Source of the DNA: Planctomycetota bacterium | GTDB lineage: Bacteria > Planctomycetota > Phycisphaerae > Phycisphaerales > UBA1924 | Assembly (NCBI GenBank): GCA_013285505.1 | Contig: CP053450.1 | Location: 3,394,796-3,458,795, forward strand | DNA length: 64,000 nucleotides | Direction of reading: 5' to 3' | Part shown: positions 38,622 through 48,566 of the stretch, in pieces | Layout: every line of letters starts with the position of its first letter | Position numbering within the stretch: position 1 is the first letter of the stretch | The notes under the pieces: generated by a model | Told to the model about the DNA's origin: nothing | Databases searched by the model: none | The model's input: only the letters and a program-made list of their open reading frames with translations | Program-made: the position numbers and the translations under genes

Positions 38622-39350
38622 ATGCTTCGCACCACCCTGCTTACCGTCGCCGGACTGGCCGCCGCAGCCAACGCCGGCGGGATTTTCAGCTTCGCGTCCG
38701 ACTTCAGCGACCAGAGCTGGACGTTCCGGGGCGAGTTCCACGGCGGCCACTTCGCCATGGAGGACGGCGTCAGCGACGCCGACCCGATGACGCTGCTCAT
38801 CGACGACGGCAACGGCGGGCTCGACCCGCTGAGTTACGAGGTGGACTTCAACATGCATGCCGACGTGGAGTACCTCTCCAGCACGTCGATCGGCGGCGGG
38901 AAGTTCGTGCACACCTACGAGTTCGAGAACGCGACCGCGGGCTGGTATCTCAACTCCGGCCCGGTGCTCGAGATGACCTTCGACGGCGCGATCATGACCA
39001 TCGTCGGCAGCGAGTTCGGCTGGGACAGCGCCGGCTCGATGTTCGGCGCCGACTCGTGGGCCGACGTGCAGTACACCAGCTACATCGACGAGCCGGCCTA
39101 CGGCATGTACGTCGGTGACAGCGTGGGCCCGCAGGACTTCGCCTTCACGCTGACCGCGCTGAACACCAGCGGCGTGCTGCCCTACGACTTCAGCTCTCCC
39201 GGCGCGGCCCTCGACCCCCAGACCATGCTGCCGATCGACGAGATCTTCGCCGAGGGCTCGTACTCGGGCTCGGCGCAGTTCGTGCCCACGCCCGGCACCG
39301 CGAGCCTGCTGCTCGGCGCGGGGCTGCTCGGCTGCCGCCGGCGGCGCTGA
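38622..39350 (+). CDS. PEP-CTERM-type secreted protein (second paralogue)
   Basis: 242 residues. Signal peptide MLRTTLLTVAGLAAAANAGG, then FSFASDFSDQSWTFRGEFHG and LLIDDGNGGLDPLSYEVDFN, which align with the first paralogue over their whole length. The tail is FVPTPGTASLLLGAGLLGC followed by RRRR. Both proteins repeat FxFASD...G...MTLLIDD.NG.L.PL.YEVDF, so they arose by tandem duplication. A probable extracellular or cell-surface protein of unknown function, anchored through the exosortase pathway. Confidence 0.87.
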   Translation: MLRTTLLTVAGLAAAANAGGIFSFASDFSDQSWTFRGEFHGGHFAMEDGVSDADPMTLLIDDGNGGLDPLSYEVDFNMHADVEYLSSTSIGGGKFVHTYEFENATAGWYLNSGPVLEMTFDGAIMTIVGSEFGWDSAGSMFGADSWADVQYTSYIDEPAYGMYVGDSVGPQDFAFTLTALNTSGVLPYDFSSPGAALDPQTMLPIDEIFAEGSYSGSAQFVPTPGTASLLLGAGLLGCRRRR

Positions 39351-39420
39351 TCTGACGCCTCGGACTCCGCGGACGCCTTGACCCGGAACGCCGCGCGTCT
39401 CCAACCTCTGTTTCATCTTG

Positions 39421-39459
39421 CACCGCCGGCCCTTTCTGAGGGTCGGCGGTGTTCTTTGA
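39421..39459 (+). terminator. Rho-independent terminator after second PEP-CTERM gene
   Basis: CACCGCCGGCCCT and AGGGTCGGCGGTG pair over 13 bp (one G-U) around a TTCTG loop, followed by GTTCTTTG. It lies about 70 bp after the stop. Confidence 0.8.
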
Positions 39460-39501
39460 AAGAGGGTTCGCCCCGCGTGGCTCCACCCACGCTGCAACAC
39501 C

Positions 39502-39582
39502 GTGTGGCATGCCCACGCTTCGTGGGCATGAGTGGAAGATCCCTGCATCGTCCCATGCCCACGAAGCGTGGGCATGCCACAC
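39502..39582. repeat. Hairpin-pair intergenic repeat, copy 2
   Basis: Arms at 39502-39530 and 39554-39582, each 29 bp, separated by 23 bp of unrelated sequence. This copy has the consensus stem CATGCCCACG-CTT-CGTGGGCATG in both arms and outer GTGTGGCATG/CATGCCACAC. It lies between the convergent PEP-CTERM gene and pyrF. Confidence 0.88.
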
Positions 39583-39617
39583 AGAGAGGGGGGTTGGATG
39601 GTTTCTGCCGGGCGGGG

Positions 39618-40497
39618 TTATGCCGAGGTGAGGACGCCTCGGAGGTCGGCCGCGAACTCGGCCGCGGCCCCGGCAACCCCGGCCTGCCAGTCGCCCGCCC
39701 CCGCTGCCGCGGGATAGAGGACGCTCCGGCTGGCGGTCACGACGACGCCGCTGCTCCCGGCGGAGGTCGTCCCTGCGCGGAGCATCGCCCGGACATCGTC
39801 GGCCGACCCGCCCTGCGCACCGTAGCCGGGGATGAGGAAGACCTGGTCGGGCATGGCCTCGCGGAGGGCCCGGCCGTCGGAGGCCTTGGTCGCGCCGACG
39901 ACGGCGCCGACATCGCTCAGACCGCATCGACCCAAACGTGAAGCGCCGAGCGTGCGGACGTGGCCGGCCATCATGCCCGCGACGGTCGCATCGCCCGCGG
40001 CGAGCGGGACCGACTGCACGACATCGCTGTCCGGATTGCTGGTGCGGACCAGCACGAACACGCCGAGTTTGGCGTCGAGATACGGCTCGACGGTCGACGG
40101 ACCGAGGTAGGCGTTGACGGTGATCGCGTCGGCGCCGAGGTGGGCCGCGGCAGCCGCATAGTGCTGGGCGGAGACGCCGATGTCGCCCCGCTTGGCGTCG
40201 AGGATGACCACCAGCCCCTTGGCCTTCGCGTGCTCGCAGGTGTGCTCGAGAGCACGGACGCCGGCCGAGCCGTAGCGCTCGAAGCAGGCGGATTGGGGCT
40301 TGACGACGGTGACGTGGTCGGCGATGGCGTCGATGACGCCGCGGCAGAAGGCCTCGATCGCCCGCACCGGCTCCCAGTGCTCGGCGCGGACGGCCTCGGG
40401 GAGACGCTCGAGCACCGGATCGAGCCCGACGCAGACGGGCGAGCCGGAGCGGTCGAGCCGCGGCGGCGAGGCGGTCGGCGAATCGGGACTCGGGCAT
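39618..40497 (-). CDS. pyrF: Orotidine 5'-phosphate decarboxylase, one frame break
   Basis: About 292 codons after correction, the size of the long (pyrF2/PF00215 subfamily) enzyme. It converts OMP to UMP, the last step of de novo pyrimidine synthesis. Marks: VCVGLDPVLERLPEAV, VVKPQSACFERYGSAGV, LVVILDAKRGDIGVSAQHYA (catalytic D-x-K-x-x-D) and FLIPGYGAQGGSADDV. The start MPESRFADRLAAA is in another frame. The break is at AGCCGC 40456-40461 (plus strand). Removing one base joins RLAAALDRSGSPVCVGLDPV. An essential biosynthetic gene broken in this way argues for an error in the sequence. Confidence 0.88.
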
Positions 40498-40594
40498 GCG
40501 GGGTCTCCGGGGTGGTCCTCGGTGCGGGCTGTCGTGGGCCGGGCAAGCCTAGCGTTGCGCGACGCGCCCGGGACGGGCGTGCCGGAGCATCAGG

Positions 40595-40984
40595 ATGGAC
40601 CCCGCGACGACACCGAGACATCTCGATCTCAAGAAGGACCGCGGGCTGACCGTCGAGTGGGAGGACGGCGCGACGTCGTTCTACAGCATCACCTATCTGC
40701 GGCGGATGAGTCCGTCGGCGGACATGAAGATGCTGCGGGACGAGATCCGGAAGAACCCGCTGACGATCGTCAACCCGCGCGGCGAGGCGACCGGCGGGGC
40801 GGTGGTGGCGAGCGGGGCCGAGATGATCGGCAACTACGCCATCCGCATCGAGTTCTCCGACGGGCACGGGACGGGGATCTTCTCGTGGTCGTACCTGCGG
40901 GAGATCGACCCCGCCGCGGCGAAGGACCGGGAGGGCGACGGCCCCGGCGTGGGTGGCGATCCGGCTGCCGGCGACGGGCGGTAG
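40595..40984 (+). CDS. DUF971 protein
   Basis: 129 residues. DUF971 is the small domain also found at the N-terminus of gamma-butyrobetaine hydroxylase and is linked to iron-sulfur proteins in some genomes. Seen here: LDLKKDRGLTVEWEDGATSF, YSITYLRRMSP (the L-R-x-x-S/C-P-C-A region, here without the usual Cys), NYAIRIEFSDGHGTGIFSWS and YLREIDP. The Gly/Asp-rich tail is variable. It ends 9 bp before recG, so the two are probably cotranscribed. Confidence 0.85.
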   Translation: MDPATTPRHLDLKKDRGLTVEWEDGATSFYSITYLRRMSPSADMKMLRDEIRKNPLTIVNPRGEATGGAVVASGAEMIGNYAIRIEFSDGHGTGIFSWSYLREIDPAAAKDREGDGPGVGGDPAAGDGR

Positions 40985-40993
40985 GCTTTGCCC

Positions 40994-43138
40994 ATGAGCG
41001 GCAGCGCGGACAGTGGGACACAGAGCGGGCTGACGACGACGGTGGACCGGCTCCCGGGCATCTCGCCGAAGCGCGCGCACGCGCTGGCGGCGCTCGGCCT
41101 GACCAACCTCGGCAAGCTGATCGCCCATCTGCCGATGCGCCACGAGGTGCAGGCGGGCGAGGCGAAGATCGGCGAACTGGTCCCCGGGCAGGTGGTCTCG
41201 GCGCGGGGAGACGTCACGGCGACACGCCCGAGCGGATTCGGCAAGCGGCCGCGGCTCGAGGCCGTGCTCATGGACGAGACCGGGCGGCTCGATCTGGTGT
41301 GGTTCAACCAGATGTATCTGCGCGACAAGATCCAGGCGGGGGCGCGGCTGCGCGTGCAGGGCGAGCTGCGCCAGCGCGGGAACATGATGCAGATCGCCAA
41401 CCCGCGGTGGGAGCTGTTGCCGCTGGACGGCGAGGAGCCGCCGACGCGGGAATCGCGGATCAGGCCGGTCTACCCCGCGAGCGAGCGGATCAAGAGCTGG
41501 GAGATCGAGGCGGCGATCGCCGGGGTGCTGGATATCGCGCTGCCGCTGATCGAGGAGCACCTGCCCGAGTCGTTCCGGAAGGAGCGGAACCTGCCGGGGC
41601 TTGCCGAGGCGTACCGGATGCTGCACAAGCCGGCGACCGAGGACGAGATCGGCGAGGGGCGGCGGCGGCTGGCGTTCGACGAGTTGCTCATGATGCAGCT
41701 CGGGGTGTTTCTCAAGCGCGCGCACCTGCGCGAGACGCTCCGGGCGCCCAAACTGGACCACTCCGCGGAGATGGACAAACGCATCCGGTCGCGGTTCCCG
41801 TTCTCGCTGACCCCGGCGCAGGAGAAGGTGGTCGGCGAGATCGTCCGGGACCTGACGTCGACGGTCCCGACCAACCGGCTGATCCAGGGCGATGTCGGCT
41901 CGGGCAAGACCGTGGTGGCGCTCTACGCGATGCTGCTCGCGGTGGCCAGCGGGCACCAGGCGGCGCTGATGGCGCCGACCGAGATCCTCGCCGAGCAGCA
42001 CTACGCCTCGATCAGCCGGGCGGCTCGAGGGCTCGCGCGTGCGGGTGGCGCTGCTGACCGGGGCGGTGGTCGGGCCCGAGCCGCGAGTCGCTGGTCGGAC
42101 GGCTGCAGCGGGGCGAGGTGGATCTGGTCGTCGGCACGCACGCGCTGGTGACCGAGCGGGTGGCGTTCCGGAGCCTGGCGGTCGCGGTGATCGACGAGCA
42201 GCACCGGTTCGGCGTCGAGCAGCGGGCGATGCTGCGGGTGAAGGGGTCGGACGGGGCGGGGGGCGCAGCGATCGCCTCCACGCCCCACGTGCTCGTGATG
42301 ACCGCGACACCGATCCCGCGGACGCTGGGGATCACACTGTTTGGCGATCTGGACATCTCGACGATCGACGCGCTGCCGCCGGGGCGGGTGCCGATCGAGA
42401 CGCGGGTGGTGACGCCGGACGAGCGGGCGGGGGCGTACGCGTTTGTGCGCGCGGCTCGAGGCGGGCGAGCAGGCCTACGTCGTCGTGCCAACCATTGAGG
42501 GCACCGACGGACGAGAGGAAGGAGAGAGCGGGCTCGCGGGTGTGCGCTCGCTGATGACAGAGCTCGAGGCGGGGCCGCTGAAAGACCGCCGGCTCGCGGC
42601 CCTGCACGGACGCCTCCGGCGCGACACTCGCGAGAACGTCATGGAGCGGTTCCGCGGCGGGCGTATCGACTGCCTGGTGGCGACGACTGTCATCGAGGTG
42701 GGCGTCGATGTGCCCAACGCGACGGTGATGGTGGTCGAGCACGCCGACCGGTTCGGGCTGGCCCAGCTGCACCAACTGCGGGGGCGGGTCGGGCGAGGGA
42801 GCGAGCGGTCGTACTGCCTGCTGATCGGCGAGCCGACGACGCCCGACGCCGCCGAACGCCTGAAGGCACTGGCCGAGTCCACCGACGGGTTTGTGCTGGC
42901 CGAGAAGGACCTGGAGATCCGCGGCCCCGGCGAAGTGTTCGGGAGCCGGCAGTCCGGGGCGTCGCCCTTCAAGGTCGCGGACCTGATGAAGGACCGCGAG
43001 CTGCTGGCGATGGCCCGCCGGGATGCGCGGGGCTGGATCGAGAAGAGCCCGGCGCTGGCCCGCGCCGAGGAGACAACACTCCGGCGGCGGCTGTTCAAGG
43101 CGTACGGGGATGCTCTTGGTCTCGGGGATGTCGGCTAG
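40994..43138 (+). CDS. recG: ATP-dependent DNA helicase RecG, three frame breaks
   Basis: 713 codons after correction, the normal RecG length. It reverses stalled replication forks and branch-migrates Holliday junctions. N-terminal wedge domain: LPGISPKRAHALAALGLTNL, QVVSARGDVTATRPSGFGKR. Helicase motifs: IQGDVGSGKTVVALYAMLLA, MAPTEILAEQHYASI, VAVIDEQHRFGVEQRAML, VLVMTATPIPRTLGI, ATTVIEVGVDVPNATVMVVE and QLRGRVGRGSERSYCLL. Breaks at GCGGCT 42020-42025, AGCCGC 42079-42084 and GCGGCT 42451-42456 are all cured by one G/C less (for example VRALEAGEQAYVVV). It is followed 62 bp later by PolX. Confidence 0.93.
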
Positions 43139-43199
43139 CTGCGAGTCGAGTCGGGTCGAGCCGGGTCGAGTCGGGCGGCTCCGGACTCTACGATCGGGC

Positions 43200-45011
43200 A
43201 TGAGTTTCAACCGCGATGCTGTGCGGCTCCTCAACGAGATCGCCTCGATGATGGAGCTGCTGGGGGAGAACCCGTTCAAAATCAACGCGCATGCGCGCGC
43301 AGCCCGGGCCATCGAGGGGATGTCGCAGGACTTGGGCGCGGCGACCGGCGACCGGTCGGCGCTGACGGATATCGAGGGGATCGGGCCCAAGATCGCCGAC
43401 AAGCTGATCGAGCTGGCCGAGACCGGCGGCATGTCCGAGCACGCCGCGCTGGCCGAGAAGGTGCCGGCCGGGCCGATGGGGCTCCTGAACATCCCGGGGC
43501 TGGGGCCCAAGACGGTGCGGCTGCTCTGGCAGGAGCGGGGCGTGACGGACCTGGCGGGGCTCAAAGCCATTATCGAGGACGGGTCGATTCTGGAGCTGCC
43601 GCGGATGGGCAAGAAGGCGGTCGAGAAGATCGCGGCCGCGATCAAGTTCGCCGAGCAGGACACGGGTCGGCTTCACCTGGGCGTGGCCATGCCGGTCGCC
43701 GAGACGGTTGTCGAGCACATGCGGGGCGTGAAGGGGGTCACGCGGGTGACCTTCGCGGGCTCGCTCCGGCGGGGGAAGGAGACGGTCGGGGACATCGACA
43801 TCCTGGTGTGCGCTGACGATCCGGTGGCGGCGGGAGAGGCGTTCCGCACTATGCCCGAGGTGGTCGCGGTGCTCGCGGCTGGCGACACCAAGTCGAGCGT
43901 GCGGTACGGGCTGGATGTGGACCTGGGGCGGTGGAACTTCGAGGGCAGAAGCGGCGACGCCGAAGAACGACCCAGCGTGCAGGTGGACCTGCGTGTGGTG
44001 GACGAATCGTCGTGGGGCGCGGCACTCCTGTACTTCTCGGGCTCCAAGGAGCACAACGTGCGGCTGCGCGAGCGCGCGCTCAAGCAGGACCTCACGCTCA
44101 ACGAGTACGGGCTGTTCCCGGAAGACCGGGAGGCGGAGGGCTCGCCTCAGTCTCGCGGGGTGAAGCCCGTCGCGGCGGCGACGGAGGAGGAGATCTACGC
44201 AAAGCTCGGGCTGGTGTTCGTGCCGCCGGAGCTGCGGGAGGACCGCGGGGAGCTCGCGCTGGATGAGACGCCGGCGCTGATCGAGGTTGGCGACATCAAG
44301 GCCGAGCTTCACGCGCACACGACCGAGTCGGACGGTTCTCTCGCGCTGGCGGAGCTGGTGGCCGGGGCGAAGGAGCGAGGCTTTCACACGATCGCGGTGA
44401 CGGACCACTCCAAGAGTGCTGCGGTGGCCGGCGGGCTGACGGTCAAGCGGCTGCGCGCGCAGCGTGGGGCGATCGACGCGGCGCGTCAGGAGACCAAGGG
44501 CATCACGATCCTCCACGGCTCCGAGGTGGACATCCTCGCGGACGGCGAGCTGGACTACGACGATGAGATCCTGGCGTGGCTGGATGTGGTGGTGGCGAGC
44601 CCGCACGCGGCGTTGAGTCAGGACCCCAAGGCCGCGACCAAGCGGCTGCTCCGCGCGATCGAGAACCCGCACGTGAACATCATCGGGCACCCAACCGGGC
44701 GGCTGATCAACAAGCGTCCGGGGATCGAGCCGGCGATGGACGAGATCTACGCCGCGGCGAAGGAGCACGATGTGGCGCTGGAGATCAACGCCCACTGGCT
44801 GCGGCTGGACCTGCGGGACACGCACGTGCGGGGGGCGGTCGAGGCGGAATGCCTGATCGCGATCGACTGCGATGTGCACCGGGCGGGCGACTTTGACAAC
44901 CTGCGGTACGGCGTGCTGACCGGGCGGCGGGGGTGGCTGCCCAAGGACCGGTGCATCAACACATGGTCGGCGAAGAAGCTGCAGGGGTGGCTGGCGAAGA
45001 AACACGGGTAA
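43200..45011 (+). CDS. polX: DNA polymerase X family protein with PHP domain
   Basis: 603 residues from the ATG at 43200. Domains: an N-terminal 8-kDa-like helix-hairpin-helix region ([59 protein letters not shown]), the nucleotidyltransferase palm ([20 protein letters not shown] with the D-x-D pair, [20 protein letters not shown]) and a C-terminal PHP metal-dependent phosphoesterase ([54 protein letters not shown]). It serves in base-excision repair gap filling. The PHP part supplies exonuclease or phosphatase activity in characterised bacterial PolX. Confidence 0.93.
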   Translation: MSFNRDAVRLLNEIASMMELLGENPFKINAHARAARAIEGMSQDLGAATGDRSALTDIEGIGPKIADKLIELAETGGMSEHAALAEKVPAGPMGLLNIPGLGPKTVRLLWQERGVTDLAGLKAIIEDGSILELPRMGKKAVEKIAAAIKFAEQDTGRLHLGVAMPVAETVVEHMRGVKGVTRVTFAGSLRRGKETVGDIDILVCADDPVAAGEAFRTMPEVVAVLAAGDTKSSVRYGLDVDLGRWNFEGRSGDAEERPSVQVDLRVVDESSWGAALLYFSGSKEHNVRLRERALKQDLTLNEYGLFPEDREAEGSPQSRGVKPVAAATEEEIYAKLGLVFVPPELREDRGELALDETPALIEVGDIKAELHAHTTESDGSLALAELVAGAKERGFHTIAVTDHSKSAAVAGGLTVKRLRAQRGAIDAARQETKGITILHGSEVDILADGELDYDDEILAWLDVVVASPHAALSQDPKAATKRLLRAIENPHVNIIGHPTGRLINKRPGIEPAMDEIYAAAKEHDVALEINAHWLRLDLRDTHVRGAVEAECLIAIDCDVHRAGDFDNLRYGVLTGRRGWLPKDRCINTWSAKKLQGWLAKKHG

Positions 45012-45107
45012 ACACCTGCTCTTGGGCCGCATTTGGTTGATCGCGTGCTGGCTATTGAAACTGCGTCTCAGTCGCACTAATGTCCGGCCTTCTCAAAGGA
45101 AACTGGA

Positions 45108-45992
45108 ATGACGCAGCGGGAGACGAAGCGGGCCGGGTTCACACTGATCGAGTTGCTGGTGGTGATCGCGATCATCGCGCTGCTGATCGGGATTCTGCTG
45201 CCGGCGTTGGGCAAGGCCCGGGCCGCGGCACGGACGGCGGGGAACCTGGCGAATCTCCGGTCCCTCGGGCAGGGACTGGCGCAGTACACCGACTCGAACA
45301 CGGAGTCGTTGGTGCCGTTCCGGCTGCCGTCGGGGGCGGTGCACGAGGCGTCGGGGCGTTCGCGGGCGCGGTGGCACTGGGTGGTCGGGGAGTACGTCGG
45401 CATGCCGTTCATGCCCAGCAACGCCGAGGAGTACGACGACTTCCTGAACACCGACGACTTCGGGCGGCTGGACAACGAGGTGTTCGCGGACCCCAGCCAC
45501 GACACCGAGGACTTTGTGAGCAAGAAGTCGGGCAACGTGCAGGTGCTGCGGAACGGGTCGTACGGGTACAACTATCACTACCTCGGCAACACACGCGGAG
45601 AGGGGCCCGGCGGCGGGTTCGCGAATTACCCCGTGCGGCTGTCGCGGATCGTGGTGCCGTTCGACACGGTGGCGCTGGCGGACAGCTCGGGCTCGCAGGT
45701 GCTGCGGACGACCGAGGGGTTGCGCGAGCACGCGTACACGATGGACCCGCCGCGGCTGGACACCGACAACAACCGGGCGCAGACATGGGCGCACGACACA
45801 GCCCCGAGTCCTTCGCACAACCGGCAGGGCGGGAAAGCGACCGCGGCGTTCCTCGACGGGCACGTGGAGCTGCTCTCGCTGCGGGACCTCGGCTACATCG
45901 TGGAGGACGACGCGACGGGTGTCGTCGAGGTCGATGCCGGGAGCAACGCCAAGTGGAACGGGCTGGGGCACGACAAGGACGCGACAGACTGA
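45108..45992 (+). CDS. Prepilin-type (type II secretion pseudopilin-like) protein
   Basis: 294 residues with AAAGGAA before the ATG. The N-terminus [20 protein letters not shown] is a class III signal sequence cut by prepilin peptidase after the Gly and methylated on Phe. [20 protein letters not shown] and [15 protein letters not shown] continue the alpha-1 helix in the manner of the many planctomycete pseudopilins. The C-terminal [19 protein letters not shown] contains the H-x-n-DG signature of these proteins (DUF1559-like). It is probably surface-located, with unknown specific role. Confidence 0.88.
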   Translation: MTQRETKRAGFTLIELLVVIAIIALLIGILLPALGKARAAARTAGNLANLRSLGQGLAQYTDSNTESLVPFRLPSGAVHEASGRSRARWHWVVGEYVGMPFMPSNAEEYDDFLNTDDFGRLDNEVFADPSHDTEDFVSKKSGNVQVLRNGSYGYNYHYLGNTRGEGPGGGFANYPVRLSRIVVPFDTVALADSSGSQVLRTTEGLREHAYTMDPPRLDTDNNRAQTWAHDTAPSPSHNRQGGKATAAFLDGHVELLSLRDLGYIVEDDATGVVEVDAGSNAKWNGLGHDKDATD

Positions 45993-45997
45993 GCGGC

Positions 45998-46018
45998 GCA
46001 CCGGCTGGAAGCCGGTGC
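45998..46018. repeat. 21-bp palindrome, GCACCGGCT type, copy 1
   Basis: GCACCGGCT-GGA-AGCCGGTGC is a perfect 9-bp stem between the convergent ends of the prepilin gene and the next membrane protein gene. A near-identical palindrome is at 46543-46563. It may act as a terminator stem, but it has no T run. Confidence 0.6.
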
Positions 46019-46043
46019 CACGGCCCGGACCCTCATGCGTGCA

Positions 46044-46518
46044 TCAACTCCCCCACCACGGCCAGGTGATGCCGAGGACGGAGTTGGCTAGGGCGATGCC
46101 CAGCACCGTGAGGATGGTGCGGTCGGCGAGGACGCGTCCGGTGGTACGGATGCGCCCCGGCGATGATCGCGGCCAGGACGGTGGTTTGCGCGATCAGGAT
46201 CGGCAGGTAGACGCCCATGTGGACGGTCACCTGCCGCGGCGGGATCAGGCCCGCACGGTCGACCGAGTCGAAGGCCGCGGCGCAGAGCAGGCCGCCCATG
46301 TTGAACGGGACCGCGGCGATTGGGCCGAGGATGAGCTCGGGGAACTCCTGCGCCTCGATGACCCAGAGGAACTGGGCGATGCCGACGGGCAGGGCGACGA
46401 GGGCGAGCAGGCCGATGGCGCGGAGGAAACAGAGCGCCGCGTTGCGCCGGGCCGGGATGGCGGCCATCGCGCAGAGCAGGATGCCGAGGATGATGAGTGA
46501 GGTCTTGGCGGTGAGCAT
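46044..46518 (-). CDS. Small polytopic membrane protein, one frame break
   Basis: About 157 residues from the ATG at 46518 with four hydrophobic segments: TSLIILGILLCAMAAIP, AIGLLALVALPVGIAQFLWV, VYLPILIAQTTVLAAIIAG and TILTVLGIALANSVLGITW. The last one is reached only if one base is removed from the GCGCCCC run at 46153-46158. The stop then becomes 46044-46046. The uninterrupted frame gives a Pro/His/Arg-rich tail that does not look like protein. Family not recognised. Confidence 0.6.
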
Positions 46519-46542
46519 GGGGGACCGGTAGGGGGTGAGGGC

Positions 46543-46563
46543 GCACCGGCTGGCAGCCGGTAC
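46543..46563. repeat. 21-bp palindrome, GCACCGGCT type, copy 2
   Basis: GCACCGGCT-GGC-AGCCGGTAC matches copy 1 (45998-46018) except for the middle base and one stem base. It lies between divergent genes, upstream of ffh. Confidence 0.55.
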
Positions 46564-46688
46564 CGCGGGCAGTGTAAGCGAGCGGCCGGAAAGGGGAGAC
46601 CAACGGCCGGGCCTACCATGCCCGGCTGCGGTCACAGCACTGACTGAAAACTCTGAACGGGGCCCGGCTTTGCGGCCGGGGCGGTGTC

Positions 46689-48194
46689 ATGTTTGGACGA
46701 CTCAGCGACGGCTTCGGCAAGGCGATCCGGAAACTCAGCGGCAAGGGCTCGATCAGCGAGGCGAACGTCCGCGAGGCGATGGAAGAGGTGCGGACTGCGC
46801 TGCTCGAAGCGGACGTCCAGTACGACGTCGTCAACGACTTCTGCGAGCAGGTGACCCAAGACGCCCTCGGGACCGAGGTGCTCAAGAGCCTCGAACCGGG
46901 CGAGCAGATGGTGGGGATCGTCCACCGGAGGCTGGTCGAGTTGCTCGGTGGTGAGCCGGACGAGCAGGGGCGGTCGACCACGCCGCCGCCGGAGATCATG
47001 GCCGTCTCGCCGGGGCCGACGATTGTGATGATGTGCGGCCTGCAGGGCTCGGGCAAGACGACCACCTGCGGCAAGCTCGCGGCGTATCTGAAGAAGCGCG
47101 GCAGGAGCGTGATGGTTGCGGCGGCAGACCTGCAGCGACCGGCGGCCGTGGAGCAGCTGGAGATCGTCGCGCGGCGCGTCAACGACGAGGCGCCGGGCGG
47201 GTCGCAGGTGCATTTCTATGGCGAGCCGGACAAGTGCGATGAGTACGGCAAGGCGGTGGGTGTGGCGGTGCAGGTGTGCCGCAACGCGCTGGCGGCGGCG
47301 CGGAAGCAGAACGTCGATGTGCTGATCCTCGACACGGCGGGCCGGCTGCACGTCAACGACGACCTGATGGGCGAGCTGCAGCAGGTGAACCGGGCGTTGA
47401 GCCCGCAGCACATCTTCCTGGTCGTTGACGCGATGACCGGTCAGGACGCGGTGACGAGCGCCAAGGCCTTCCACGAGCGGCTGGAAGTGGACGGGGTGAT
47501 CCTGACCAAGTTCGACTCCGACACCCGCGGCGGCGCGGCGATCTCGGTGAAGAAGGTCACCGGGGCGCCGATCAAGTTCATCGGTGTGGGCGAGAAGTGG
47601 GACGCGCTCGAGGAGTTCCACCCGGAACGGATGGCCGGACGCATCCTCGGCATGGGCGACGTGGTGAGCCTGGTCGAGAAGGCGTCGGAGGAGGTCAGCG
47701 AGGACGAGGCGCGGGAGCTCGAGGCCAAGATGGCCAAGGGCGAGATGACGATGGAGGACTTCGTCAAGCAGCTCAAGACGCTGCGACGGATGGGGCCTCT
47801 CAAGCAGGTGCTCGGGCTGCTGCCGGGGCTGGGGTCGGCGCTCGAGGGCGCGCAGATCGACGACAAGCAGCTCGACCGGGTCGAGGCGATGATCAGCTCG
47901 ATGACCAAGAAGGAGAAGAAGTCTCCCGAGATCATCACGATGAGCCGGCGGAAGCGGATCGCCAAGGGTAGCGGGACGAGCGTGGACGATGTCGGCAAGC
48001 TGGTCAAGCAGTTCGAGACGATCAACAAGCTGACCAAGACGATGGCCGGGATGTCGGCCAAGCAGAAGGTCGCGGCCGTGAAGGAGATGGGCGGTTCCGG
48101 GGGGATGGTGCCGGGCATGCCGATGGTGCGGTCGAAGGGCTCGACCAAGGCCGGCAAGGGTCGCGGGTTCAAGCCGCGGAAGAAGCGGCGCTAG
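46689..48194 (+). CDS. ffh: Signal recognition particle protein Ffh (SRP54)
   Basis: 501 residues. N domain MFGRLSDGFGKAIRKLSGKG; GTPase G domain with GLQGSGKTTTCGKLA (G1), AADLQRPAAVEQLEI (SRP insertion region), LILDTAGRLHVNDDLM (G3) and LTKFDSDTRGGAAISV (G4); and the Met-rich M domain that binds 4.5S RNA and signal peptides (MTMEDFVKQLKTLRRMGPLK, RRKRIAKGSGTSVDDVGKLV, the RRxRIAxGSGT RNA-binding motif). The basic tail GKGRGFKPRKKRR is typical. Its last four bases overlap the convergent membrane gene. Confidence 0.96.
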   Translation: MFGRLSDGFGKAIRKLSGKGSISEANVREAMEEVRTALLEADVQYDVVNDFCEQVTQDALGTEVLKSLEPGEQMVGIVHRRLVELLGGEPDEQGRSTTPPPEIMAVSPGPTIVMMCGLQGSGKTTTCGKLAAYLKKRGRSVMVAAADLQRPAAVEQLEIVARRVNDEAPGGSQVHFYGEPDKCDEYGKAVGVAVQVCRNALAAARKQNVDVLILDTAGRLHVNDDLMGELQQVNRALSPQHIFLVVDAMTGQDAVTSAKAFHERLEVDGVILTKFDSDTRGGAAISVKKVTGAPIKFIGVGEKWDALEEFHPERMAGRILGMGDVVSLVEKASEEVSEDEARELEAKMAKGEMTMEDFVKQLKTLRRMGPLKQVLGLLPGLGSALEGAQIDDKQLDRVEAMISSMTKKEKKSPEIITMSRRKRIAKGSGTSVDDVGKLVKQFETINKLTKTMAGMSAKQKVAAVKEMGGSGGMVPGMPMVRSKGSTKAGKGRGFKPRKKRR

Positions 48195-48520
48195 CGTCGG
48201 TCGTCGAGCTTCTCGAGATTGACCAGCACGATGATGCCGCAGACCAGCGAGCCGAGGTTGCCGACGAGGATCGTGCAGATCTCGAAGATGCCGATCAGGC
48301 GGGTCGAACCGATCGACTTCTGGTGATTGGCGGGGTCGGCGAGCTTGCTGAACTGGATGAACTCGAAGATGCCGAGCACCAGCAGCGGGATGCCGAGGAA
48401 AAACAGAAAGCACGTCGACCCCCACCAGAGCGCCACGAGGATGTTGAAGATCCCGGAGATCAGCATGGGGATCCGGACGGCGGAGACGTCGCGGTGCGGG
48501 GGTGCGTGCTGGTCGGCCAT
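48191..48520 (-). CDS. Small membrane protein, two to three TM segments
   Basis: 109 residues: a polar start, then IPMLISGIFNILVALWWGST, FLFFLGIPLLVLGIFEFIQF and FEICTILVGNLGSLVCGIIV. The pattern is like small conserved membrane proteins sometimes annotated as DUF4282- or Yip-like, but I cannot assign it. It starts 46 bp downstream of the AI-2E transporter stop on the same strand and is likely in one operon with it. Confidence 0.7.
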   Translation of the reverse strand: MADQHAPPHRDVSAVRIPMLISGIFNILVALWWGSTCFLFFLGIPLLVLGIFEFIQFSKLADPANHQKSIGSTRLIGIFEICTILVGNLGSLVCGIIVLVNLEKLDDRR

Positions 48521-48566
48521 GACTGACTCCTCGTGAGCGTGGAGGGGCGGGTCGCGGGCGGGCGGG

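Noticed and set aside
40994..43138. Programmed ribosomal frameshifting in recG and the other broken genes
   Set aside because: The extra base occurs in coding strands both as GCGGCT and as AGCCGC and in different codon phases. A ribosomal slip signal would be strand- and phase-specific.
43145..43174. Three copies of a 10-bp tandem repeat (GTCGAGTCGG type) before polX
   Set aside because: Too short and too close to the base composition of the genome to claim a function; noted only as a possible variable tract.
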